The notes under the pieces are model-generated. The model was given only the letters and a program-made list of their open reading frames with translations, was not told the DNA's origin and made no database searches. A program made the position numbers and the translations under genes. A stretch of 64,000 bases of DNA, from the NCBI RefSeq assembly GCF_001310815.1, contig NZ_BAZK01000010.1:1-64000 (forward strand). The letters are read 5' to 3'. The number at the start of each line of letters is the position of its first letter. Position 1 is the stretch's first letter. This DNA is from Pseudovibrio denitrificans JCM 12308. Its GTDB lineage: Bacteria > Pseudomonadota > Alphaproteobacteria > Rhizobiales > Stappiaceae. This document shows positions 55,302-63,726 of this stretch, in pieces.

Positions 55302-55419
55302 CTCAACTGCCTTGAACCTGGCACTGTTTCGCAGGTGTGTTCACTCATGGGAGTGATCTTCTCCCAAAAATTGTATTGAACTCTAAGTCCACAATCTCAA
55401 AGAGATCGCATCAATTATC

Positions 55420-56658
55420 ATGCAAATAAGACGCCCTAAGGCCATAAGCTTTGCCGCTCTTGTAGTGATGTTCCTGCCGATCATCAGCATCTCATTAAAC
55501 AGTCCGCTGATCACTGGAGAGTTGCAAAGCCTAATCTCATCATCACGCCATCTTTTGATCTGGCTTGCGGCAATCAGCGTGTTGCTTAATGCATCATGTC
55601 TAAGACATACCAGCATCTCCAAAATTGTTGGTGTACTTCTGTTTGCCTCAGTGATCTCAGTCGGAATATGGCTCACAAAGTATGTCAGCAGGGCAGACGT
55701 TAGATTGTATGGGCTTTACGCCAGCGTGGAGCCTGTTGCTTTTATACTATCAGCTGCCGTTCTTGCTGAACGACTGAAGGAAGACAGGCTGATTGCCCTC
55801 GGCATCGCTTCCTTATCTCTCTCTTTGATAACTTTCTTCTTCTTCCATGTTGCCAATGATCTACCATTGCAAACAAACATTTATGGCAGAACGCGTTGGA
55901 CTTTCGGTTTTTTACATCCGGGCAAACTAGCTCAGGCCCTGTTCTTAGTTATCGTTTTTATTGCAATCTACCCGAGGCAGCTGGCAGCCAGAAGCACAAG
56001 GATGGTTTTCTTTGTGATGACCGTAGGGTCAATCATTGGCATTTTGCTCACCAATACGCGGCTCTTTTCACTCGCTTTGCTTATCTTTGCGACATTCAGA
56101 TTTGCAGAACGGGTCAAAAAAGATCAGGCGATCTATTTGCTTCTCTCCGTCTTTTTTATCTTTGCTTTTGTCGGTGCAGTCATTGCATCCGTAACTTCTG
56201 AGGAACTCCTCAGCTTTCTTACCAGCGGACGTTTCTCCTGGTGGATGCTTGCCCTGCAAACCAATCTCAGTGAAACGCCCATTCGCGATTTCCTTTTTGG
56301 AGTTTGGGGCGAGCCGATTGGCAATCTGGAAGTTGTCTATCAGAGATCTGCTGAGGCACGCGGGGCGTTCAGGGTTGATAATGCATTCCTAGAAACGTTT
56401 ATTCTACAAGGCGGCATTGTTCTCACTCTCCTGATTTACGCCTTCTTTCAGCTTTCTGGCCTGCGAAAAGCATATGACCTGTTCAACATCGGTCTCTGGA
56501 CAATCTTGCTAATTTTTCTTCTCTCAGAATCCGGGCTTTTCTCCATCGGTAACTTCTATGCATTCCTCTGCGTTGCACTCATTTTACATCGGATCCAGCA
56601 TTTCACTCCCACACATAAACTTGCGACAAGCCCAAGATTACAGGTGGTCACACAATGA
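55420..56658 (+). CDS. O-antigen ligase/polymerase-like membrane protein (second Wzy/WaaL family member)
   Basis: The 412-residue protein has ten to twelve hydrophobic helices and a long periplasmic loop near 285-320 (FLTSGRFSWWMLALQTN, then AFRVDNAFLETFILQGG), typical of Wzy-like polymerases. It lacks the clear HxSY motif of the protein at 41323. It may polymerise the repeat unit or ligate it to an acceptor. A 118-base gap to the previous gene may contain an internal promoter. Confidence 0.75.
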   Translation: MQIRRPKAISFAALVVMFLPIISISLNSPLITGELQSLISSSRHLLIWLAAISVLLNASCLRHTSISKIVGVLLFASVISVGIWLTKYVSRADVRLYGLYASVEPVAFILSAAVLAERLKEDRLIALGIASLSLSLITFFFFHVANDLPLQTNIYGRTRWTFGFLHPGKLAQALFLVIVFIAIYPRQLAARSTRMVFFVMTVGSIIGILLTNTRLFSLALLIFATFRFAERVKKDQAIYLLLSVFFIFAFVGAVIASVTSEELLSFLTSGRFSWWMLALQTNLSETPIRDFLFGVWGEPIGNLEVVYQRSAEARGAFRVDNAFLETFILQGGIVLTLLIYAFFQLSGLRKAYDLFNIGLWTILLIFLLSESGLFSIGNFYAFLCVALILHRIQHFTPTHKLATSPRLQVVTQ

Positions 56659-57443
56659 AGATTTCTATCATCACTGCCGTACTCAACCGTCATGAAACGA
56701 TTGCAGACGCCATCCTGTCCACGCAAGCTCAGACATGGAGTGATCGGGAACATGTTATTCAGGATGGAGGTTCAACGGATGGCACACTTAATATTCTCCG
56801 CAGCCTTGCAGACGATCACACATGCTTGCGAAGTGAGAGTGACAAAGGAATATATGATGCCATCAATCGCGGCATTTCCCGCAGCTCTAGCGATGTTGTT
56901 GGCTTGATGCACTCTGATGATGTGTTCGCACACAATCGTGTCCTAGAGAAAGTAGCTGATGCGATGTCTGATCCCGAAATCGACGGCGTTTATGGAGACC
57001 TGGAGTATGTATCTGCCTCTAACCCACATCAGGTTATCCGGTATTGGAAGTCTGGCCACTATGACCAAGCACGGTTGAAATATGGATGGATGCCCCCTCA
57101 CCCCACCGTTTACTTGAGACGCTCGGTGTTTGAACGCTGGGGCCTCTATGACACGCGATTTCGCATTTCCGCAGATTATGATGCAATGCTGCGCTACCTG
57201 GTTCAGGGGGGGATTAAACTGGCTTACATCCCTGAGGTTCTAGTCAAAATGAGAGTGGGTGGAGAATCTAACCGTTCGCTGGGACGGATCCTACTCAAAA
57301 GCCGCGAAGATATGATTGCTATTCAACGCAACTCTGTTGGAGGCGTCGGGACATTACTTTCCAAGAATTTCTCCAAAGTTGAGCAACTCATGCATAGAAG
57401 ACGGACAACGTTCCCTCTCCCTCATGAAGAGATATGCGCCTAG
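56655..57443 (+). CDS. Family 2 glycosyltransferase, WcaA-like
   Basis: The 262-residue enzyme has KISIITAVLNRHETIADAIL, HVIQDGGSTDGTLNIL, the acidic metal site GLMHSDDVFAHN and the acceptor region HPTVYLRRSVFERWGLYD followed by RISADYDAMLRYLV. These are the landmarks of small GT2 enzymes that take part in colanic-acid-like synthesis. It overlaps the preceding stop by four bases and is the last gene of the right arm. Confidence 0.88.
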   Translation: MKISIITAVLNRHETIADAILSTQAQTWSDREHVIQDGGSTDGTLNILRSLADDHTCLRSESDKGIYDAINRGISRSSSDVVGLMHSDDVFAHNRVLEKVADAMSDPEIDGVYGDLEYVSASNPHQVIRYWKSGHYDQARLKYGWMPPHPTVYLRRSVFERWGLYDTRFRISADYDAMLRYLVQGGIKLAYIPEVLVKMRVGGESNRSLGRILLKSREDMIAIQRNSVGGVGTLLSKNFSKVEQLMHRRRTTFPLPHEEICA

Positions 57444-57524
57444 AAATCGGATTCAACTGGTGTTCTGATGTGTGCTTGTGCTTGCTCGGTGCATGGCAGA
57501 TTTTTCGTAGATCTCAGCATGATG

Positions 57525-57579
57525 CAAGAGCCTGGAACAAATGGCTTGGCCTAAGCTGTGAGTTGAAACAAATGGCAAG
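57525..57579 (+). repeat. 55-bp imperfect direct repeat, right copy
   Basis: The partner of 48734-48788, in the same orientation, 82 bases after the last gene of the right arm. The two half-motifs ending in AACAAAT keep the same spacing as in the left copy. Confidence 0.65.
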
Positions 57580-57670
57580 GTTATCACTCAAATTATGACG
57601 GGAAGCTTCTATAAGAAGTATCGAATCGATAAAAGAAGAAATGGAGTTTCTCGGCTCCAGGACGCAAAAA

Positions 57671-58717
57671 TCAGAAGAAAAATGAGGCGTTAAGCCATTG
57701 CGCAAAAATACTCTCGCTATATTGCAAATGATGACCTTTAAGCGCAGATAGTCCTCCCATCACCTCGCTGGGAATAGTACCAAAATGCTCTTTGAAAAAG
57801 CGGGTAAAGCTGGTGGCATGCGCATAACCACATTCTTCAGCTAGCTCCTGAACTGAGAGTGTTTCCTGGCTGGATGTCCTTATAAGCCGGATTGCATGTC
57901 TCATACGCTGTTCACGCACACAATCATTGAAACCGCCCATAGGCTCCAGCAAGCGATAAAGAGAAGTGCGAGACATTTTCAGCTGCTGCGCTAACTCTGT
58001 GCTGGAAAAGTCTACTTCATGAAAACGCTGCCGGATCACATCCAGAGCTTTGAGTTGCCGCGCCGTGTAAAGATCTTTCTGACTAACTTCTCTTGCAGGA
58101 TTCTGAAAACGGTTCAGCACATTAGCCGTCAAACCAACAAGACAGTTGATCATCAGATCAGCATCCTGCTTAGACATCTGCTCTGCCTGATCCCTAAACA
58201 ACCGCAGCATGTTCACAACGGCTGCAGCAGTTGGATCAGACGTATCGACGCTGAGAAACGGATACGTGCGGTTCTCTATCAGATACGGAACCAGCAACTG
58301 TCGTGGCAAAGCAAGAGTGATTTGCCGGTACTCACCATGCTCGACCGAAAATGAATCTGCCATGTCCTGAATGATCAGTGTATCAGGCTTCAGCTTAAAG
58401 CTTTGCTGTGCAGATGTCGTCGTACACCCTGATGTATGCTCGTAAACCTGCACGAACAATACATCCAAACCATCTAATGCAACACGCTGTCGGGACCGGC
58501 TAAATGTATGTGCAGTGGCACTAATCGTAGCGATAAAGACTGGGCCAAAGCGCGTTCCTTTAACGTGGGCACGGAATCTTTCCGCCAAAGCCCCTAAAGA
58601 AGGAAGAGCCACATCTCCAGAGCCTCCCTGAACACTCTCCTGCCAGTTCTCCCAGTTCATGGACGGAATAACTTTGTGCTCAACCTGTTTTTGCAGAGTC
58701 ATAAGATACCCATTCAC
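57671..58717 (-). CDS. AraC family transcriptional regulator
   Basis: The 348-residue protein has an N-terminal sensory domain of the AraC_binding_2 type (about 60-215) and a C-terminal double helix-turn-helix (SSTELAQQLKMSRTSLYRLL; then VQELAEECGYAHATSFTRFF and KEHFGTIPSEVMGG). Regulators of this architecture (FeaR/NphR-like) often respond to aromatic or organic-acid substrates. Its target is unknown; it is adjacent to, but convergent with, the polysaccharide operon. The start at 58717 is likely, with an ATG at 58702 as alternative. Confidence 0.85.
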   Translation of the reverse strand: MNGYLMTLQKQVEHKVIPSMNWENWQESVQGGSGDVALPSLGALAERFRAHVKGTRFGPVFIATISATAHTFSRSRQRVALDGLDVLFVQVYEHTSGCTTTSAQQSFKLKPDTLIIQDMADSFSVEHGEYRQITLALPRQLLVPYLIENRTYPFLSVDTSDPTAAAVVNMLRLFRDQAEQMSKQDADLMINCLVGLTANVLNRFQNPAREVSQKDLYTARQLKALDVIRQRFHEVDFSSTELAQQLKMSRTSLYRLLEPMGGFNDCVREQRMRHAIRLIRTSSQETLSVQELAEECGYAHATSFTRFFKEHFGTIPSEVMGGLSALKGHHLQYSESIFAQWLNASFFF

Positions 58718-59235
58718 ACTTCAAGAGATCTCCCAGCGCGTGGTGGAGAGCTCAAGATCAATTCTTAGAAAAGCAAGCAACAAGCACACAATTTGAGCGT
58801 GTATAGATATGCAAAATCTCTACGACTTGTCGATCATGTATGTATCAGGACTGAATTTTCATGGGCGAGACTGTACTGAGCAGTACTCAGCCTTAGGAAA
58901 CGAGAGGTTGATTTATCTATCAGATTGGTTGCTTTCTGCTCCACCTTGCAAAAGCTTGATTGGACCAACCGTGAGCTTCAAGGGTCAATCAGCAACCACC
59001 TCAGATTAGAGTACTTATCTGCGATAGCATAGCGTTGGTAACACTACCCCTCCCCCCCTCGCGACATTTGCGCGCGTTTGGGTGGGGTTGGTGGGGTGTA
59101 TGTAAAATACCTCAAATATATCAAAATTTTAGAAAACTCGTGCGTTTGGGGGCTGGGTTTGGTAGGTGGATTGAAATCTTAGGGCTTCGCGGTACACTTC
59201 GGGGCGCATCCAACAAACAATAATAAAGCCCGCAA
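58718..59235. promoter_or_regulatory. Divergent interval between the AraC gene and lytS-like gene
   Basis: No gene is convincing; a 66-codon frame at 58809 has no ribosome site. The right half has a C-run then G-rich stretch (59045-59100), which could form structure in the leader of the histidine kinase mRNA. Confidence 0.4.
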
Positions 59236-60918
59236 ATGGCACTTATTCTTCATCTGCTGCAGCAAATGTGTGTGTATTTGGTGATCGTTTACATGGTCAG
59301 CAAAACGCCGCTGTTTAAGATCTTCACTGAAGACGCTCCTCGCCTACCCCACAAGGTTCTCATCTATCTTGTGTTCTCCGGCTTTTGCGTGATTGCAACA
59401 ACGTTTGGTGAGCAGGTTGATGGTGCCATTGCCAATACGCGTGCCATGGGTGCTGTTTTGGGAGGCCTGTTGGGAGGGCCTGTTACGGGCTTTCTGATTG
59501 GGCTCACTGGTGGTTTGCATCGTTACGGGTTTGGCGGATTTACAGATCTTGCCTGCGCCATCTCCACGACCTCCGAAGGTTTGCTGGCTGGCATGACGGC
59601 CTTTTACCTGCGCACGCATAACAAGCGTGCTTTGTTGTTCCGTCCGATGTTTGTATTCGGGCTCACCTTTGTGGCTGAGGTCGTGCAGATGCTGATCATC
59701 CTGATTGTAGCACGCCCATTTGATCAGGCTTTGGCGCTTGTGGAACAGATTGCTCCGCCTATGTTGCTCGTGAACTCTCTTGGCGCGGCCTTCTTCATGA
59801 GCATTGTGCGTGATCAGAAGACCATGTTCGACAAGCTGTCCTCAGCGTTTTCAAGCCAGGCACTGAAGATTGCGGAGCGATGTGTTGGCGTGCTGGCAAA
59901 GGGACTTAATGAAGTCTCTGGCAGCAAAGTTGCGCAGATCGTCAAGGACGAGACCAATGTGGGTGCAGTGGCCATTACAGACCGGACCAAACTGCTCGCC
60001 TTTATCGGGATCGGATCTGACCATCACAAACCGGGAACGGAGATATCCTCCCGTCTTACACTGGATGCTATTGAACAGAACAAGGTGATGTATGCGGATG
60101 GGGTTGAAGAGCCTTATGGTTGTTCCCTCTCGCCAACCTGTAAGTTGGGCTCGTGCCTTGTTATTCCGCTGCACAGCGATACGGAAGTGATTGGAACGAT
60201 CAAGCTCTATGAGCAGAAGAACAAACTATTCCTGAACATCAACCGCACACTAGGCGAAGGGATCGCCAAGTTGCTGTCCAATCAGATCCTTTATGGAGAA
60301 CTGGAAGAGAAGCAGAGCCTTTTGACCCGTGCTGAGCTGAAGCTTTTGCAGGCACAGGTGAACCCGCATTTCCTGTTCAACACGCTCAACACGATTGCGA
60401 TCATCACCAAACGAGATGCAGAGAAAGCACGTGAGCTGCTGTTGCAACTCTCCAAGTTTCTGCGCATCAACCTGAAGCGTACCTCGGGCCTTGTCACTTT
60501 GGGCGAAGAGCTGGATCATGTGGATGCTTATCTGGCGATTGAGAAAGCGCGCTTTCCTGACAAGCTAGCAGTTGAGGTGGACGTTCCCACCGAACTGCTA
60601 TCCCTCAAAATCCCTGCATTCACTCTTCAGCCACTTATTGAGAACGCCATCAAGCATGGCATTTCACAGAGCGTTGAAGGTGGCCGTGTTCGCATCAGCG
60701 GTGCTTTGCTTGATGGACAGGTGGAGCTGCAGGTAGAAGATGACGCCGGGCTTTACATTCCACCCAAAAATCGCGAAGGGCTGGGCGTGACCTTGGTTGA
60801 TAAACGCCTGAAAAAGCAATGGGGTAAGGAGTTTGGTCTGCACATTGAATGGGAAGAAGAGGCATTTACCAGGGTTTCCATCCATCTTCCCGCACCTGTT
60901 CTGGAGGCAGCCCAATGA
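59236..60918 (+). CDS. LytS/BtsS-type membrane sensor histidine kinase
   Basis: The 560-residue kinase has an N-terminal 5TM-Lyt receptor domain with about six helices (to about residue 190; GGLLGGPVTGFLIGLTGGLH), then a GAF-like domain. The His_kinase module follows, with QVNPHFLFNTLNTIAI carrying the phospho-acceptor His, and an HATPase domain (LQPLIENAIKHGISQS, GVTLVDKRL). This is the architecture of LytS, YehU (BtsS) and YpdA. It is translationally coupled to the response regulator and upstream of a CstA-type transporter. Confidence 0.92.
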   Translation: MALILHLLQQMCVYLVIVYMVSKTPLFKIFTEDAPRLPHKVLIYLVFSGFCVIATTFGEQVDGAIANTRAMGAVLGGLLGGPVTGFLIGLTGGLHRYGFGGFTDLACAISTTSEGLLAGMTAFYLRTHNKRALLFRPMFVFGLTFVAEVVQMLIILIVARPFDQALALVEQIAPPMLLVNSLGAAFFMSIVRDQKTMFDKLSSAFSSQALKIAERCVGVLAKGLNEVSGSKVAQIVKDETNVGAVAITDRTKLLAFIGIGSDHHKPGTEISSRLTLDAIEQNKVMYADGVEEPYGCSLSPTCKLGSCLVIPLHSDTEVIGTIKLYEQKNKLFLNINRTLGEGIAKLLSNQILYGELEEKQSLLTRAELKLLQAQVNPHFLFNTLNTIAIITKRDAEKARELLLQLSKFLRINLKRTSGLVTLGEELDHVDAYLAIEKARFPDKLAVEVDVPTELLSLKIPAFTLQPLIENAIKHGISQSVEGGRVRISGALLDGQVELQVEDDAGLYIPPKNREGLGVTLVDKRLKKQWGKEFGLHIEWEEEAFTRVSIHLPAPVLEAAQ

Positions 60919-61625
60919 TTAGTTGTCTGATTGTTGATGATGAACCATATGCACGCGAAGAACTGAAAGACTTGCTTTCCAAAGCCGATGACATTGAGGT
61001 TACGGGCGAATGCAGCAATGCTATTGATGCGCTCGGTTTCATCAACAAACACAAGCCCCAACTGGTGTTTCTGGACATTCAGATGCCGCGGATCTCCGGC
61101 ATGGAAATGATTGGCATGCTAGACCCGGAAACGATGCCGCGCATTGTCTTCTCCACGGCCTATGACGAGTATGCAATCAAAGCTTTTGAGCATCATGCTT
61201 TTGATTATCTGCTGAAACCCATCGAAGAAGAACGGCTGGCCAAAACACTAGGCCGTGTACGTTCTGATCTGCGCCCGCAGTTGATGGAAGAGATTATCCC
61301 GCAGGAGCTGCAGCACCTGCCTTGCTATCTGGGTAACAAGCTCAAAGTTGTTCCGGTTCATGCTGTTGAGTATGTCTTTAGCGACTTGTCCGGCATCCAT
61401 GTGGCGACCGCTGAGTGTTATGTGCATACCCATCTGACTTTGAAAGTGTTGGAGCAGCGAACCTCTCTGGCTCGTTGTCACCGCCAGTACCTTGTCTCGC
61501 CGGATGCAATCTCCGAAATCGCACTGCAAGAGACCGGAGCAGAAGTGGTAACGCACAGCGGAACCAAGATCCCCGTTTCACGCCGTTACCTTAAGAGCCT
61601 GAAACAACATTTCGGATATTCATGA
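60915..61625 (+). CDS. LytTR-type response regulator (LytR/BtsR-like)
   Basis: The 236-residue protein has a receiver domain (CLIVDDEPYAREELKDLL, phospho-acceptor Asp in LVFLDIQMPRISG, Lys in LLKPIEEE). It also has a C-terminal LytTR DNA-binding domain (KVVPVHAVEYVFSDLSGIHV, RCHRQYLVSPDAI). The ATG at 60915 overlaps the kinase stop. It should bind direct repeats upstream of its target, probably the CstA-family gene 180 bases downstream. Confidence 0.92.
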   Translation: MISCLIVDDEPYAREELKDLLSKADDIEVTGECSNAIDALGFINKHKPQLVFLDIQMPRISGMEMIGMLDPETMPRIVFSTAYDEYAIKAFEHHAFDYLLKPIEEERLAKTLGRVRSDLRPQLMEEIIPQELQHLPCYLGNKLKVVPVHAVEYVFSDLSGIHVATAECYVHTHLTLKVLEQRTSLARCHRQYLVSPDAISEIALQETGAEVVTHSGTKIPVSRRYLKSLKQHFGYS

Positions 61626-61646
61626 GTGCGTATATACACTTAGCCT

Positions 61647-61680
61647 AAGCTTCAGTTCAATTTTGTGTGAAGCTTTTGCA
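61647..61680 (+). terminator. Hairpin after the response-regulator gene
   Basis: AAGCTTCA (61647-61654) and TGAAGCTT (61668-61675) form an eight-base stem with a 13-base loop, followed by TTGCATT. It separates the regulator pair from the transporter gene. Confidence 0.55.
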
Positions 61681-61806
61681 TTCCAGTTAACCGCTTATTT
61701 GTCTTAAATGCCGCTCACCCGGCCTCTGCAGCCGCTTAGCTGAAACCTCAGCATCTGCCCCTTGAAACCAGTCTAATCGCCCCCAGAGATTTGTGGAGGA
61801 AGAAAG

Positions 61807-63252
61807 ATGTCCTGGTTTCTCTTAAGTATTGGCCTGCTGTTTGGCGGCTATTTTATTTATGGTATGTTTGTCGAGAAGGTTTTCGGGATTAAGCCGTCTC
61901 GCCAGACACCTGCCCACGCACATACCGACGGTGTCGATTATGTGCCTATGTCCACCAAGAAAGTCTATCTGGTTCAACTGCTGAACATTGCAGGTGTTGG
62001 CCCAATCTTCGGCCCGATCCTTGGTGCACTTTATGGTCCGGCTGCGATGCTCTGGATCGTTTGCGGCTGCATCTTTGCAGGTGCCGTACACGATTACTTC
62101 TCCGGCATGCTGTCTGTGCGCAACAAAGGGCAGTCTGTTCCTAACCTTGCCGGTAAGTACCTCGGCAACGGTGCAAAACACTTCATGAACATTTTTGCGA
62201 TTGTTCTGTTGCTGCTTGTTGGTGTTGTGTTCGTGTCTGCTCCAGCTGGTCTGCTGGGTCGCCTGACCGGCCTTGACGTCACCATCTTCTTGGTTTGCAT
62301 CTTCGCTTACTATCTGGTGGCAACCATCGTTCCAGTCGACAAGATCATCGGTCGCTTCTATCCGTTCTTCGGCGCGTTGTTGCTGTTCATGTCCATCGGC
62401 CTGACTGTTGCTCTAATGGTTTCCAGCGAGCATTCCATGCTACCGGGCGTTGAAGCTGGAGACTTCTTCCAGAACCTGAACCCGAATGACATGCCGCTGT
62501 GGCCAGCTCTGTTCATCACCATTGCCTGTGGTGCAATCTCCGGATTCCACGCCACACAGTCTCCTCTGATGGCGCGCTGCATGGAAAACGAGCAAAACGG
62601 TCGCTTCGTATTCTACGGTGCCATGATTGGTGAAGGTGTTATTGCAATCATCTGGTGTGCGATTGCGCTTTCCTTCTTCGGTGGTGTTGAAGGCCTTGCT
62701 GAAGGCATGGGCGGCAACCCTGCAAACCTCGTGTATGAGGCTTCTAACGGGCTTCTGGGTGCGTTTGGTGGTTTCCTCGCCGTGCTGGGTGTGATTGTCC
62801 TGCCGATTACTTCCGGTGATACCGCATTCCGCTCAGCTCGTCTGATCCTTGCAGAGCTGTTCAACATGCCTCAGACAAAACTGCCTAAGCGCCTGATGCT
62901 GGCTCTGCCATTGTTCGTTGGCGGCGCTATTCTCACTCAGGTCGACTTCGGTGTGATCTGGCGTTACTTCGGCGTTGCCAACCAGGCGACCGCAGCTCTG
63001 ATGCTGTGGACCGCAGCTGCTTACCTGCTGCGCCACAACAAGCTGCACTGGATCTGCACCATTCCGGCAACCTTCATGACCACCGTAGTCGTGACGTTCA
63101 TTCTGAACTCCAGCAAGCTTGGCTTCGGTCTGCCAATGACGGTTTCCACCATCGGCGGCATCATCACCGCCCTGCTGGTTGCCTCCGCTGTCTGGATGAA
63201 GGTGAAAGGCAAGGTCGTCGATCACGAAGACGTGCTTGAGCCTGGCGAGTAA
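61807..63252 (+). CDS. cstA: Carbon starvation CstA-family transporter
   Basis: The 481-residue membrane protein has about 13 hydrophobic helices. CstA-type stretches are visible: VQLLNIAGVGPIFGPILGAL, HDYFSGMLSVRNKGQSVPNL, and GAISGFHATQSPLMARCMEN. It is the short form of the family; E. coli CstA and BtsT have about 700 residues. E. coli relatives import pyruvate or peptides during starvation. The neighbouring LytS/LytR pair suggests pyruvate-like control by analogy. A GGAGGAAG ribosome site precedes the ATG and a strong terminator follows. Confidence 0.88.
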   Translation: MSWFLLSIGLLFGGYFIYGMFVEKVFGIKPSRQTPAHAHTDGVDYVPMSTKKVYLVQLLNIAGVGPIFGPILGALYGPAAMLWIVCGCIFAGAVHDYFSGMLSVRNKGQSVPNLAGKYLGNGAKHFMNIFAIVLLLLVGVVFVSAPAGLLGRLTGLDVTIFLVCIFAYYLVATIVPVDKIIGRFYPFFGALLLFMSIGLTVALMVSSEHSMLPGVEAGDFFQNLNPNDMPLWPALFITIACGAISGFHATQSPLMARCMENEQNGRFVFYGAMIGEGVIAIIWCAIALSFFGGVEGLAEGMGGNPANLVYEASNGLLGAFGGFLAVLGVIVLPITSGDTAFRSARLILAELFNMPQTKLPKRLMLALPLFVGGAILTQVDFGVIWRYFGVANQATAALMLWTAAAYLLRHNKLHWICTIPATFMTTVVVTFILNSSKLGFGLPMTVSTIGGIITALLVASAVWMKVKGKVVDHEDVLEPGE

Positions 63253-63280
63253 CTCCCCTCCTCTCGCCCAAGCCACAATA

Positions 63281-63317
63281 CAGCGCAAAGATCCCAGTCT
63301 TTGCGCTGTTTTTGTTG
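63281..63317 (+). terminator. Intrinsic terminator of the cstA gene
   Basis: CAGCGCAAAGA and TCTTTGCGCTG form an eleven-base perfect stem with a six-base loop, then TTTTTGTTG. Confidence 0.9.
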
Positions 63318-63456
63318 TGTTCTGTTTAAATCACTAGGAACTACAGGTTAGCAAATCAACCTTTAGTACGCTGCGAACTTATTAGCTCTTAGCAACAGAA
63401 TCTTGTATTTCTTCCAAGCTATAACTTGCTGACACTTCAATCTGATTTTCAGAGGT
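63318..63456 (+). ncRNA. Possible small-RNA region bounded by terminators
   Basis: About 140 bases without a gene lie between the cstA terminator and another strong plus-strand terminator at 63457. A second terminator with no gene before it suggests a short transcript here. I see no conserved structure to name it. Confidence 0.25.
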
Positions 63457-63496
63457 AAGCACGATGCAAGGTTTGCCTTATTGCATTGTGCTTTTT
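63457..63496 (+). terminator. Strong intrinsic terminator without an upstream gene
   Basis: AAGCACGATGCAA (63457-63469) pairs with TTGCATTGTGCTT (63481-63493), a thirteen-base stem with one G-T pair, then a T-run. Confidence 0.75.
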
Positions 63497-63504
63497 GCTT
63501 TGAG

Positions 63505-63543
63505 ACACCCGTGGTTTTGCGTAACTGCGGGTGTTTTCTTTTA
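63505..63543 (+). terminator. Second strong intrinsic terminator, directly following
   Basis: ACACCCGTGGTT pairs with AACTGCGGGTGT (twelve pairs including G-T) around TTGCGT; TTTTCTTTT follows. It insulates the next gene from upstream transcription. Confidence 0.75.
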
Positions 63544-63642
63544 CCCACCAAAACCAAAATAACTTCAAAATCGAAGATAACAGAGAAATCTTGCGGGCCT
63601 TAACCTATTGAATCTAATAGGCATCGCTCTGCCTGCGACAAG

Positions 63643-63655
63643 ATTGTCAGACAAT
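63643..63655. promoter_or_regulatory. Palindromic operator, GntR/FCD-type, distal site
   Basis: ATTGTCAGACAAT is a perfect palindrome. It fits TNGTNNNACNA, the general operator pattern of FadR-subfamily GntR regulators. Its centre is 57 bases from the second site. Confidence 0.55.
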
Positions 63656-63695
63656 ATTGATTTTTCTCAAGACTTAAAGTGCATTTTATGTAATA

Positions 63696-63716
63696 GTCGA
63701 TTGTAGGACAATCGAC
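63696..63716. promoter_or_regulatory. Palindromic operator, GntR/FCD-type, proximal site
   Basis: GTCGATTGT and ACAATCGAC are perfect nine-base arms around AGG, containing TTGTAGGACAA (TNGTNNNACNA). It lies ten bases before the start codon of the next gene, so a bound repressor would block transcription or initiation. Confidence 0.6.
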
Positions 63717-63726
63717 GGAGTACATT

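Noticed and set aside
58809..59009. A 66-codon frame upstream of the LytS-like gene
   Set aside because: No Shine-Dalgarno sequence and no family resemblance.
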